In this document: positions 32,472 through 41,476 of the stretch, in pieces
How positions within the stretch are numbered: position 1 is the stretch's first letter
Layout of the letters: each line of letters begins with the position of its first letter
Assembly: GCA_965201045.1 (NCBI GenBank)
Contig: OZ241746.1
Span: 2,976,001 to 3,040,000, forward strand
DNA length: 64,000 nucleotides
From: JAPORK01 sp026710285
GTDB taxonomy: Bacteria; Pseudomonadota; Gammaproteobacteria; Pseudomonadales; Endozoicomonadaceae
Reading direction: 5' to 3'
The notes under the pieces: generated by a model
Database searches by the model: none
What the model saw: the letters and a program-made list of their open reading frames with translations, nothing else
What the model was told of the DNA's origin: nothing
Translations under genes and position numbers: made by a program

Positions 32472-32942
32472 TTAAATTTTCATTGTAAAATTGAAATTTT
32501 TAGCGTGAGTTTTTGTATTAACCGTAGATTTCTCTGATCGTTTTTGTGCATTCAATAACTTTTTATCCCATTCTTCTATGTGTTCAACCAATAAATTGAT
32601 TGTCTCTTCTATTAGTTCTTTTGTTAACGTTGAAATCTTTAAGGATTGATAAACCGTCACTCTGTTCTCACTTTCAAAAATACCAACGCCCACACCTCCG
32701 CGCAGTGGTTGTATAGCTTTTTCTGCAATTTCTCTGTAAAAACTGATCGGGGTATTATTGGGGATTTCATTGTTTGCTGTTATAGCAATTCTCAGCATTC
32801 TGGCTTGTATATCGCTATAAGCTGTCATAGACAGAGATACATCTTTCTCAGCTTCCGGCTCTAAAATGCAAGTGAAAATACCTCTTGTATCGAATTTAGC
32901 TTCAATACCCTGATCTGAAAAATAATCTTCAAACGCTTTCAT
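32472..32942 (-). CDS. Type III secretion chaperone-like protein (CesT style)
   Basis: About 156 residues from the ATG at 32942, preferred for a GGAAAA upstream; upstream in-frame starts at 32954 (ATG) and 32960 (TTG) are possible. Small size, predicted alpha-beta-beta-beta-alpha order, GIFTCILEP and the C-terminal helix LTKELIEETINLLVEHIEEWDKKL-like segment recall class I chaperones of effectors. It converges with the kinase-like gene, ending 95 bases from it, so the two may be a chaperone/effector pair. The assignment rests on pattern only; no T3SS structural gene is in the window. Confidence 0.45.
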   Translation of the reverse strand: MKAFEDYFSDQGIEAKFDTRGIFTCILEPEAEKDVSLSMTAYSDIQARMLRIAITANNEIPNNTPISFYREIAEKAIQPLRGGVGVGIFESENRVTVYQSLKISTLTKELIEETINLLVEHIEEWDKKLLNAQKRSEKSTVNTKTHAKNFNFTMKI

Positions 32943-33128
32943 TTTATTTTCCATGTTCAATCGGTAAAGTTTCAGTTTAGCTTTTGGTTTTGTAGTGATT
33001 CATACTTTCTGATATGTTTTGCTGACATAAATTAAACATCGTTGTTTTGAATCATTATCAAAACATGTGTTTGAAATGTTACAAAACGACAGCCTGATTT
33101 AATTTACCTGGCTTTGTATTTAACAATA

Positions 33129-33254
33129 CTTCGGACAGTTTTTAAAAATATACGATGGGTTAAACTGTAAGTTATTGATTTTTAACGATATTTTTTATAA
33201 TAAAATGAAAAATAAATCCTTTTGAAATCAACAACTTACAAAAACTGTCCGAAG
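33129..33254 (+). mobile_element. 126-bp MITE, copy A
   Basis: Starts CTTCGGACAGTTTTT and ends AAAAACTGTCCGAAG, perfect terminal inverted repeats of 15 bp with no coding capacity. It ends 8 bases beyond the def stop codon. Copy B is the same element inverted. Confidence 0.85.
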
Positions 33255-33262
33255 TGTTGATA

Positions 33263-33775
33263 TCAGTTATTTCGTTTTAACCGCTTTCTTATCTTTCTTG
33301 ATTTTTCAGTTAATATTTTTCTTTTTAACGATGATAAATAATCAACAAAGAGTTTTCCGTTCAGGTGATCTATTTCATGTTGTAAACATTCACCTAAAAG
33401 ACCTTCTCCTTCTATTTCAAAAAACTTGCCGGTTGCATCTTGTGCTTTTACTTTAACCCACGCTGGGCGCTTAATTATTGCATAGCTCCCCGGAATTGAT
33501 AAGCAACCGGCCTCCATTTCATGTTCTCCACGTGTCTCAATGATTACAGGATTGATTATTACAATTTTTTCTAAACCCTTTCCCTTAGTATCAATAACAG
33601 ATAATGATAGCGATTTTCCTATTTGAGGAGCAGCAAGACCACATCCATTATTAGCGTACATTGTGTCGAACATGTCATTAATTAACACCTGCAATTCATC
33701 GTTAAAGTCAACAACAGGTTCTGCGACTTTTTTAAGTACTGCTGCTGGCTCATAAACCAGGGGTAAAATCGCCAT
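33263..33775 (-). CDS. def: Peptide deformylase
   Basis: This 170-residue metalloenzyme removes the formyl group from nascent peptides. The three motifs are present: GCGLAAPQIG (about 44), AGCLSIPG (about 91; the usual EGCLS has Ala at the first place) and the metal-binding CLQHEIDHLNG (about 131). GGAG precedes the ATG. The usual partner fmt is not adjacent, and the gene sits alone between two inverted MITEs that begin only 8 bp after its stop and 41 bp before its start. Confidence 0.95.
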   Translation of the reverse strand: MAILPLVYEPAAVLKKVAEPVVDFNDELQVLINDMFDTMYANNGCGLAAPQIGKSLSLSVIDTKGKGLEKIVIINPVIIETRGEHEMEAGCLSIPGSYAIIKRPAWVKVKAQDATGKFFEIEGEGLLGECLQHEIDHLNGKLFVDYLSSLKRKILTEKSRKIRKRLKRNN

Positions 33776-33815
33776 CTAAAAATACTCCATTTATTAATGT
33801 GTCATTAAATCAACA

Positions 33816-33941
33816 CTTCGGACAGTTTTTGTAAATTGTTGATTTTAAAAGAATTTATTTTTCATCTTACTGTAAAAAATATCTTTAAAAATCAATAGAT
33901 TACAGTTTAACCCACGGTAGGTTTTTAAAAACTGTCCGAAG
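33816..33941 (-). mobile_element. 126-bp MITE, copy B (inverted)
   Basis: Same length and same terminal repeats as copy A, in opposite orientation; the reverse complement matches copy A with scattered differences (for example ACCTACCGTGGGTTAAACTG versus ATATACGATGGGTTAAACTG). It lies between ppc and def, so it may carry part of the def promoter. Confidence 0.85.
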
Positions 33942-33999
33942 TATTGATTAAATTATACATTACAGGAAAAGCGCAAAGAAAGTCTTTTGAGGATATTAA

Positions 34000-36627
34000 T
34001 TATCCTGTATTGCGCATACCTGCTGCAATTCCTGCAATTGTCATTTTCATTGCTTGTCTGACAGATTTATTTTGCTGCCCCTGTGTTCTGATCCTTCTGA
34101 GCAGTTCAGCCTGCAACATATGCAACGGATCTGCATAAGGGTTACGTAATTGAATTGCTTTTTGTTCCCATGGACGTGCAGACATAAGCGGTTTGCCATC
34201 GTTTAATTGCGTAACGACATTAATTAAATCAGTTAGCTTACTACGCAATGTTTTGCCCAAGTTTTTCAGTTCGTCAGGAACCAGTAAGGATTCATAATAA
34301 CTGGCAATCTCAATGTCTGTTTTTAACAAGACCATCTCAAGCATTTCTATTCGGGCGCGGAAGAATGGCCATTTTTGCAGCATTCCCTGTAGTAATGGCA
34401 TGTTATCTTCATTAATTGCCTGTTGTAATGCAGTTTCTGTACCCAGCCATACAGGTAGCATTAAACGACATTGAGTCCATGCAAAAATCCATGGAATAGC
34501 CCGCAGACTTTCAATACCGCCATTGGATTTACGTTTTGCCGGACGACTACCTATTAGCAGTTCACCGAGTTCTTGTTCAGGTGTTAGTGCACGGAAATAA
34601 GGAACAAAGAGCAGTTCGCCTCTTACCATATTACGATAAACTTCCAGAGAAGCTTTGGACATCTTATCCATTAACGTGCGCCACTTTTTGTCTGGACCTG
34701 GAGGAGGCAGAAGGCTTGCTTCAAGCGTTGCACTGGCATATAGCATAAGGTTTTGCACTGCGATTTTAGGAAATCCGTATTTAAAACGAATCATCTCTCC
34801 CTGTTCCGTTATTCTTAAGCGGTAATCCACTGAACCCGGAGGTTGAGAAAGTATTGCAGCATGTGCAGGACCGCCTCCCCGCCCTACTGTTCCGCCACGC
34901 CCATGAAAGAGGGTAAGGTTTATATCACGGTCATGGCAAATTTGTGTAATGGCCTCCATGCTTTGGTATTGTGCCCAGGCCGCGGCCAGTTGTCCGGCAT
35001 CTTTTGCTGAATCAGAATAACCAATCATAACCATTTGTTTGCCCTGAATATAGCTGATATACCAGGGTAGATTAAACAGTTGTGTTATACAGTCTTTAGC
35101 GTTATTAAGATCGTTAAGTGTTTCAAACAGCGGAACAACCGGCATATTCCAGGTACAGCCACTTTTTTTAAGCAGTAAAATAACCGCAAGCACATCTGAA
35201 GGTTGTTTGGCCATTGAGATAATATAGCTGCCAAAATTACATTTATTTTCTTTGGCAATAGTGCGACATGTATCAAGTACTTCCTGGGTTTTTTCTGAAG
35301 GATTCCAGTGATGTGGAATTAATGGTCGTTTGCATGACAGCTCTTTCAGCAAAAAGGTTTGGCGCTCTTTTTCTGACCACTGTGAATAGTCACCTAACTC
35401 CAAAAAATGGGTGAGCTCGGCAATTGCCTGTGTATGTCGGTCAGCTTCCTGGCGAATATCCAGTGTAATTAATCCCAGCCCAAAGCTTTTTGCACGATAT
35501 AACAAATCAAGCAGTAAACCTTTGGCAATTATTTCAAGACCACACTCACATAAAGAGTCATAACATAACTGTAAAGGTTCGATCAGCTCATCATTATTTT
35601 GGATAATATCCTCTGTGGAACAAGGTTCGTTTTTGAACAGTTGGATACATACATCACGGGTGTATTCAAGCTTTTTGCGTAAACTGTTCAGTAAAACACG
35701 ATAAGGTTTTTTAGCGTTATTCACTCTCTCTTTTAAAACAGCAGAGCATTCATCCATAGATAATTCTGCAGTGACCTGATTCAGTTCATGTAAATAAAGC
35801 GTGCTGCCTGCCCAGCGACCAAAAAGCAGTGCTTTTCTGGTAATATCAGCCGTTACGTTGGGATTGCCATCCCGGTCTCCTCCCATCCATGAAGCAATAC
35901 GGACAGGAACGGCGTTGGCTGGCAGATGATAGCCCGTATGTCTGAATAATTTATCATCGAGCTGGCGAATAAATCGGGGCACAGCATGCCATAATGAATG
36001 TTCAATCGTTGCCAGTCCCCAGCCTACTTCATCAACGGGTGTGGGACGTTCTTCCCTGATTTCATTGGTATGCCAGCTCTGCCAGATTAATTGCTCCAGC
36101 CGCGATGTTGCCTGAGCGATTTCTTCCTGAGAAGCAGTATGCTGCATATTATCAAAGCATTCCGTCATGGAGGCATATTTTTGAATAAGCGTCCGTCTGG
36201 TTACTTCTGTAGGGTGTGCTGTCATCACCAGCTCAATATCAAGTTTGCTGACAGCATCACGTATCTGCTCCGGTGAAAAATCTTTTTCTTTCAACTTAAT
36301 AAATAAGGTTTCCAGGGTGTCACGAAGACATAAATCACCCTGGCAATGCTCAGAAGCTGCATAATATTGTTCGGTAATATTTGCTAAATTAAGAAACTGG
36401 CTAAATGCTCTGACAACTGGTAATAATTCATCATCTTGAAGATTGTTTAATACATCAAGCAGTGCTTTTTTATTACTTTCATCACCTGCACGGGCAGACT
36501 TTGACAGCTGCCTGATATTTTCTACCTTATCGAAAAAAGCTTCACCATACTGAGCACGGATGGCATCTCCCAATAATCTGCCGACAATGTTAATATGATG
36601 TCGTAATCCTGTCTCTTGAACTTGCAT
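34000..36627 (-). CDS. ppc: Phosphoenolpyruvate carboxylase
   Basis: This 875-residue cytoplasmic enzyme adds bicarbonate to PEP to give oxaloacetate and refills the TCA cycle (E. coli Ppc has 883). The catalytic His motif TAHPTEVTRRTL (about 137-148), WMGGDRDGNPNVT (about 248), FHGRGGTVGRGGGP (about 570) and the C-terminal RNTG are all intact. The ATG at 36625-36627 is preceded by AGGGAG. It stands alone. Confidence 0.97.
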   Translation of the reverse strand: MQVQETGLRHHINIVGRLLGDAIRAQYGEAFFDKVENIRQLSKSARAGDESNKKALLDVLNNLQDDELLPVVRAFSQFLNLANITEQYYAASEHCQGDLCLRDTLETLFIKLKEKDFSPEQIRDAVSKLDIELVMTAHPTEVTRRTLIQKYASMTECFDNMQHTASQEEIAQATSRLEQLIWQSWHTNEIREERPTPVDEVGWGLATIEHSLWHAVPRFIRQLDDKLFRHTGYHLPANAVPVRIASWMGGDRDGNPNVTADITRKALLFGRWAGSTLYLHELNQVTAELSMDECSAVLKERVNNAKKPYRVLLNSLRKKLEYTRDVCIQLFKNEPCSTEDIIQNNDELIEPLQLCYDSLCECGLEIIAKGLLLDLLYRAKSFGLGLITLDIRQEADRHTQAIAELTHFLELGDYSQWSEKERQTFLLKELSCKRPLIPHHWNPSEKTQEVLDTCRTIAKENKCNFGSYIISMAKQPSDVLAVILLLKKSGCTWNMPVVPLFETLNDLNNAKDCITQLFNLPWYISYIQGKQMVMIGYSDSAKDAGQLAAAWAQYQSMEAITQICHDRDINLTLFHGRGGTVGRGGGPAHAAILSQPPGSVDYRLRITEQGEMIRFKYGFPKIAVQNLMLYASATLEASLLPPPGPDKKWRTLMDKMSKASLEVYRNMVRGELLFVPYFRALTPEQELGELLIGSRPAKRKSNGGIESLRAIPWIFAWTQCRLMLPVWLGTETALQQAINEDNMPLLQGMLQKWPFFRARIEMLEMVLLKTDIEIASYYESLLVPDELKNLGKTLRSKLTDLINVVTQLNDGKPLMSARPWEQKAIQLRNPYADPLHMLQAELLRRIRTQGQQNKSVRQAMKMTIAGIAAGMRNTG

Positions 36628-37102
36628 ATACTTATTTACTCCCTACCTTTATTCTTACTAATTCATTCACGCTGTGTCTGATGTCTTTATGGTTCACTGA
36701 GTCAAATGACAAAACATCAACAGACTCTGGCTGATCGGTTGTTATTTAGTTAAATCTCCACACTGTATTGCTGAGTCATCATTTTTACAGGTATATGATT
36801 ACCTTAATTGCGCAACCTTACACTACTTTACTTTTTCTTTCAAACTTTCTGTAAAACTGCTTAATAGTCGAATAACCGACAGAGAAAATATTGTCTATCT
36901 GATTTTATTAAAAAATGGTTAATGGTACAATGGCTATAGATTAGCAGTGTGGTATGAATAAATTTATCATCTACCGGTTTAATTGCAAATAAAGCACAAA
37001 TTTACTTAGCGAAGTATATGATTTGCAAGACAGAGCAGTCATCACTTTAATTAGCAACAAAATCTTATATTAGTTTTTTTAAGGGGTAGGATAGTAATAA
37101 TA
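36628..37102. other. Divergent promoter region of ppc and the marC-like gene
   Basis: 475 AT-rich bases without a supported gene or repeat. It must carry both divergent promoters; none is clear enough to place. Confidence 0.4.
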
Positions 37103-37708
37103 ATGGATATTTGGTCTGCAACTATCATTCTTTTTTTAATTATGGATCCTTTGGGAAATTTACCAGTTTTTATTTCCATTTTAAAAACAGTCTCACCGGA
37201 ACGAAGAAAAATAATCTTAATAAGAGAGCTTTGTATTGCGCTCGTTTTTATGCTGTTATTTTTATTTGCCGGGCAATCTGTTTTAAGTTTTATGGGGTTA
37301 GAGGAGTCGGCAGTAGGTATTGCCGGAAGTGTTGTGTTAATGATTATTGCAGTACGGATGATCTTTCCCGTAGCACGCAATCCTGCCAGTAGTGATGATC
37401 CGGTGGCTGATGAAGAGCCTTTTATTGTTCCTCTGGCAATACCTTTAATAGCAGGACCTTCTTTAATGGCTACAGCAATGTTACTTTCTAAAAAAAATCC
37501 GGATAATTATCTAGAGATTACCATTGCCATGATCATTGCCTGGTTTGCAAATTCTGTTATTTTAATGTGTTCAGGATCGCTGATGCATATACTGGGTAAA
37601 AGAGGGTTAGTTGCCCTGGAACGTTTGATGGGTATGGTGTTGGTCATGCTTGCCATTCAAATGCTGCTGGACGGAATAAAGCAGTATATTTCGGTGCTGC
37701 ACTTCTAA
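37103..37708 (+). CDS. MarC-family integral membrane protein
   Basis: This 201-residue protein has six hydrophobic helices and the family opening WSATIILFLIMDPLGNLPVF and PLAIPLIAGPSLMATAM. MarC/YhgN proteins sit in the inner membrane; their transport role is not settled, and the old link to multiple antibiotic resistance was withdrawn. A purine-rich GGGGTAGGA lies upstream of the ATG. Confidence 0.92.
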   Translation: MDIWSATIILFLIMDPLGNLPVFISILKTVSPERRKIILIRELCIALVFMLLFLFAGQSVLSFMGLEESAVGIAGSVVLMIIAVRMIFPVARNPASSDDPVADEEPFIVPLAIPLIAGPSLMATAMLLSKKNPDNYLEITIAMIIAWFANSVILMCSGSLMHILGKRGLVALERLMGMVLVMLAIQMLLDGIKQYISVLHF

Positions 37709-37783
37709 CCGCCCGGTGAAAATGCGTAACACAGTGCCTTTCACTGCCGCTGGTGGTGCCATTCATTGATGGTATCACTATTT

Positions 37784-38078
37784 ATAAAGGTTTAAAGACA
37801 TGTATTGGCTATAGGGTTTATCCAGAACGCTGTCGTCAACACGCAATACTCCCTTTGATATTGAGATTGTCTTTGCACTCATTAAATAGATCAACAGACT
37901 CAAAAGCTTCACGCTCAAGAAAACGATTTACACTGTCATGTGAGATATTCATTATTTCTGACAATCGAGTACAGCTGGTTGAGCCGGGCTCACTTATAAG
38001 AAACCCCATGTACATAGGTAAAGTACATTTGGCGGTAGTCGGGCGGGTTATCTTTCTTATCATTCTAAAAAGTATCAC
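37784..38078 (-). pseudogene. Remnant of a DDE transposase (IS4/IS701-like), frameshifted
   Basis: The N-terminal 80 residues (YMGFLISEPGSTSCTRLSEI, SHDSVNRFLEREAF) end at a TGA near 37833. The next frame continues VDDSVLDKPYSQYMSLNLYK before another stop, and VDDSVLDKPYS is the motif around the first catalytic Asp. A frameshift plus loss of the C-terminal two thirds make it inactive. No terminal repeats could be placed. Confidence 0.75.
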
Positions 38079-38258
38079 TTGTTCCTGGTAACTACCACAA
38101 TCATATCATTTGTCAATGCGTAACTCCTAAGATAGTGGGTCTGTTTTCAGGTTGCAATCGGTATTACCAGCGCTGAAAGTCATCCCGGCACGATAGGTCA
38201 CATAAACTGTGATGTGAAGAGCAGGTAAGCGTAGTGCGGCAAAACCGCATGCTGCGTT

Positions 38259-38339
38259 TGATGTGGCGGGTGATGGAGATGGAGTCAATTGAGGAGTACC
38301 CTCGTGATTTGACCACCACGCCATTGCCCGACCCTACGA
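38259..38339. repeat. 81-bp dispersed repeat, copy 2
   Basis: Second copy of the element at 12204-12284. Here it begins within the 3' part of a GNAT-like gene and replaces its C-terminal half. Confidence 0.75.
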
Positions 38340-38538
38340 TGCGGTGGTGCAGGGAATGACGGAGCAGAAATAAGCCAACAGTCTGGTTGTTATTACTGGC
38401 AATAAAAAATGAATCCTTTGGATGATCTTCAATATCTTCTAAGATAGTTTTCGTTGCACTATCCAAATTCGTGTGCTCACTTATAACTTCCCTGGCTATT
38501 GCATGAGCCTGATAAAAACTAACGCTTTGAATTTTCAT
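38340..38538 (-). pseudogene. Truncated acetyltransferase-like gene
   Basis: A good ribosome-binding site (AGGGAATCC) precedes the ATG, and about 65 residues follow (MKIQSVSFYQAHAIA...), including DSFFIASNNNQTVGLFLLR, which looks like the first strands of a GNAT fold. Downstream, the frame runs into the 81-bp repeat and loses family character, stopping at 38164. It is a gene cut short by an insertion or rearrangement. The GNAT call is tentative. Confidence 0.5.
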
Positions 38539-38615
38539 AAGGATTCCCTATGGTTCTTTGGAACTGCACAACAGCACAGTCCCGGGAATTTTCTGCTATG
38601 ATATTATCAAACAAC

Positions 38616-39362
38616 TCAATAAGAAGGTACTTTACAATAGCCATCAGAAAGCTGTTTTTTAAATTTTATCATATTTGTTTTTTGCTTATACCACATTGCG
38701 TACATTTGCTCAAAGGCGTTAAACAAGTCTGTAACCATTTTTGTTGCAAATGCTCTTTCTTCATCATTTAGTTTTATCGCTAAAATAGTTTCGTCTATTT
38801 CATTATGTTCCAGCCAGTTGCCTGCTTTATGGTTTTTTTCCGCAATTCGATGGGTTTCTCCAAAAAACTTTAAAGTATTAATTTCCGGGTTTTTCTCAGT
38901 ATATAAATACAGTGACTCTGAGAAAGACCCAAACGTAGCTTCCATTATTTCAATTAAAATAAGATCAATCACTGTTGAAGGTTTCGTGTAGTGATAGTTA
39001 AATGCTTTATAGATAAGCTCACGTGATTCTTTGGTATCTTCACTCCAGAGGAATGATGTAAAGTTAAGAAGATTGCTGCCTAATTTTGCATATCCCAGCT
39101 GGTTTAAGTCTTCTACATACCATTTCCAGTGTTCAATATCTTCCTCACAGTGGGTTGAAATATTTTTTTCAAGTGCATTTTTTGGGTTTTTAATCCATAT
39201 GCAGGATAGCAAATCTTTAAATCCCATAATAAAAAATAGCATTGGTGGTGTAAATGACATTTTTTCATCGACAGAAATATCCAGATTACTTAACCATGAT
39301 AAAAAACGACATTTTTGTAGTTTATTTTTTTCTGTTTCAATGAGTTCGATAATTTTTCTCAT
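38616..39362 (-). CDS. Haem-oxygenase-like helical protein (possible di-iron enzyme)
   Basis: This 248-residue, mainly helical protein has AGGAAAA ahead of its ATG. It contains HCEEDIEHWKWYVEDL (about 90-106), an acidic helix IEIMEATFGSFSES (about 146) and ETHRIAEKNHKAGNW (about 178-192). The spacing of Glu and His resembles the haem-oxygenase-like di-iron oxidase (HDO/TenA-like) fold, in which such residues bind metal. Substrate and pathway are unknown; no biosynthetic neighbours help. Alternatively it is an uncharacterised helical protein. Confidence 0.45.
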   Translation of the reverse strand: MRKIIELIETEKNKLQKCRFLSWLSNLDISVDEKMSFTPPMLFFIMGFKDLLSCIWIKNPKNALEKNISTHCEEDIEHWKWYVEDLNQLGYAKLGSNLLNFTSFLWSEDTKESRELIYKAFNYHYTKPSTVIDLILIEIMEATFGSFSESLYLYTEKNPEINTLKFFGETHRIAEKNHKAGNWLEHNEIDETILAIKLNDEERAFATKMVTDLFNAFEQMYAMWYKQKTNMIKFKKQLSDGYCKVPSY

Positions 39363-39755
39363 CTGATTTTCCTGTTTAACAATTTGAATAAAAACATATT
39401 TTTATTGTGTTTATTTAATTTAAAAAAATTAGAGTAAATTGCTTTCTTAAAAATTTTTGTAACTGCAAAGTTTCATAAAAACACAATGACTGCGCTTTAG
39501 AGTTGAATAAGTATAGGGTGAATAAAGCCCGGCTCTGGAAAATCTATCTATCTTTTAACTATAAATATATAATTTTTATGTATAACACTGCTTCTGGCTG
39601 CTGCCCGGCAGACGTAGTTTTTCGGAGACCTTTTATGTCTTGAAAAAGCGAGTCAACCCTGTGAATAGCAGAACAAGTGTCGATAGCAGTATATGTACGA
39701 TGATTTTCTGACCGTAACAGGACAAGCTAAAAATTTTATCGCAATGGAGGGAATG

Positions 39756-40121
39756 ATGCACACATTCAGTCGCTATCTTGCCGTATATTTTGCATGGATA
39801 CTGGGCATTACTGAGACATGGTTGTTTCTATCTACAGATCAGTACTGGCCATTGTCATTTAATGATTATCTGGCTATTGTGCTGATATTGTGGTGTGCAA
39901 GAATAGCACGATTTCAGCAGGGAGTGGTTCTTTTGTCTGCCAGCTGGGCGTTTGCTGCCGGCAATTTTTATGCTTTATTGCTGTCTGCTAAAGTCACCAC
40001 TTCATTTATGACAATACAATTTATAGCCATGTGTATTGGGCTGACAGTTTCAGTCATTGGATTACTCTCTTCACTATTGTCAGGCAGACGCTTCTTTGGT
40101 AGTAACAAGCGTACTATTTAA
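39756..40121 (+). CDS. Small membrane protein, unknown
   Basis: The protein has about 121 residues if started at the ATG 39756 (GGAGGG just upstream); an earlier in-frame ATG at 39693 would add 21 residues without a good ribosome-binding site. Four hydrophobic helices are visible (LAVYFAWILGITETWLFL, YLAIVLILWCARIA, VVLLSASWAFAAGNFYALLL, FMTIQFIAMCIGLTVSVIGL). No family is recognised. It is probably an inner-membrane protein. Confidence 0.55.
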   Translation: MHTFSRYLAVYFAWILGITETWLFLSTDQYWPLSFNDYLAIVLILWCARIARFQQGVVLLSASWAFAAGNFYALLLSAKVTTSFMTIQFIAMCIGLTVSVIGLLSSLLSGRRFFGSNKRTI

Positions 40122-40187
40122 TTAAGGCAATCTAAAAATTCTTAACAAGACTAAATATGAATATGATTAAATGAAGTAGCACGGTAG

Positions 40188-40278
40188 TGGCGGTGAGAGA
40201 GGGATTCGAACCCTCGATACGCAGTTAACGTATACACGCTTTCCAGGCGTGCTCCTTCAACCACTCGGACATCTCACC
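40188..40278 (-). tRNA. tRNA-Ser (GGA)
   Basis: 91 nt including encoded GCCA, acceptor GGTGAGA/TCTCACC, long variable arm typical of Ser, anticodon loop with GGA, T-loop GGTTCGAATCC. Confidence 0.95.
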
Positions 40279-40407
40279 GTTTTTAGCACATAAGATTCTA
40301 AAATACAGATGTGTCGGTATCGTATTATAAAATTATGTGCATTGCAAGCCTGAATTTTACTTTTTGTTGCTAATCAGGCATTAATGTTCTAAATGAGTAC
40401 AGTAACA

Positions 40408-41433
40408 CTAATTGTTGCTATGCAACGATTCATTTAGTTGAATCGCTGATTTATTTTGCAGGCATTCAATCTCACCGGTTTGTGAATTTCTGCGAAATAG
40501 TAAATCATTTTTTCCGGAAAGCTCCCGTGCTTTTACATTCTGCTTTTTCTTGGTGTTTAGCATGGTTACTTTTGCACCTGCGGTAATATATAGACCGGCT
40601 TCTACCGTGCAATTATTCCCCAGTGAAATACCAATGCCTGCATTCGCACCAATTAAACAGTGTTTACCAACAGCGATAACTGCATCATTACCTCCGGAGA
40701 GTATTCCCATTGTACTGCATCCGCCACCCAAATCTGAACCTGCGCCTACAAAAACACCAGCAGAAATTCTGCCTTCAATCATATTAGGACCTTCTGTACC
40801 TGCATTAAAGTTAACAAAACCTTCATGCATGATTGTTGTGCCTGAGCCAAGATAAGCTCCCAGCCTGACTCTCGCCGTATCAGCAATTCTTAAACCTTCA
40901 GGTATAACGTAGTTGGTCATCTGCGGAAATTTATCCACGCTGTAAATTTGCAAATGTTCCCCTCTGGAGCGAAACAATAGCTGCCTTTCTGGTAATTCAT
41001 TTAAATCAACAGCACCCTTACTGGTCCAGGCTACAGTGGGTAATAAAGAAAAAATATTATCCAGATTTATCTGATGTGGTTTACATTTACGATGGGAAAG
41101 CAAATGCAGTTTGAGATAAGTTTCAGGGACTGTCTCAGTTTGTGAATCTTCTTCTAAGATGACCAATACTTTTGGCTGGGCGCTGCATTCCATCGCTGCC
41201 AGCGTTAGTGCATGAAAGCTTGCATGCTCTTTAACAAACAGCTCTTCCAGTGCATGGCAGGTTGGAGCATCCAGCTCAATAGTAGCATTCCCCCCTTTAT
41301 AGCCTGTTAACAGTGCTATTTTTCCTATGAGGTCTTTATCAGGATTAAGTTCAGGTTTTGGAAAAAATACTTCTAACCACTGGTTATCACTATTTTTTGT
41401 CCCCAACCCTGCACCTATTGCAAAAAAAGACAT
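40408..41433 (-). CDS. dapD: 2,3,4,5-tetrahydropyridine-2,6-dicarboxylate N-succinyltransferase
   Basis: This 341-residue enzyme of the succinylase branch of lysine/meso-DAP synthesis transfers succinyl from succinyl-CoA. The C-terminal half is a left-handed beta-helix with hexapeptide repeats (VRLGAYLGSGTTIM, GRISAGVFVGAGSDLGGG, GKHCLIGANAGIGISLG). Length fits the long Pseudomonas-type DapD (about 344) rather than the 274-residue E. coli form. AGGATA precedes the ATG. It follows apeB by 43 bases on the same strand, so the two may be co-transcribed. Confidence 0.95.
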   Translation of the reverse strand: MSFFAIGAGLGTKNSDNQWLEVFFPKPELNPDKDLIGKIALLTGYKGGNATIELDAPTCHALEELFVKEHASFHALTLAAMECSAQPKVLVILEEDSQTETVPETYLKLHLLSHRKCKPHQINLDNIFSLLPTVAWTSKGAVDLNELPERQLLFRSRGEHLQIYSVDKFPQMTNYVIPEGLRIADTARVRLGAYLGSGTTIMHEGFVNFNAGTEGPNMIEGRISAGVFVGAGSDLGGGCSTMGILSGGNDAVIAVGKHCLIGANAGIGISLGNNCTVEAGLYITAGAKVTMLNTKKKQNVKARELSGKNDLLFRRNSQTGEIECLQNKSAIQLNESLHSNN

Positions 41434-41476
41434 AACTGTATCCTTAATATAGTTGTGGCAAAATTTTTATATACTT

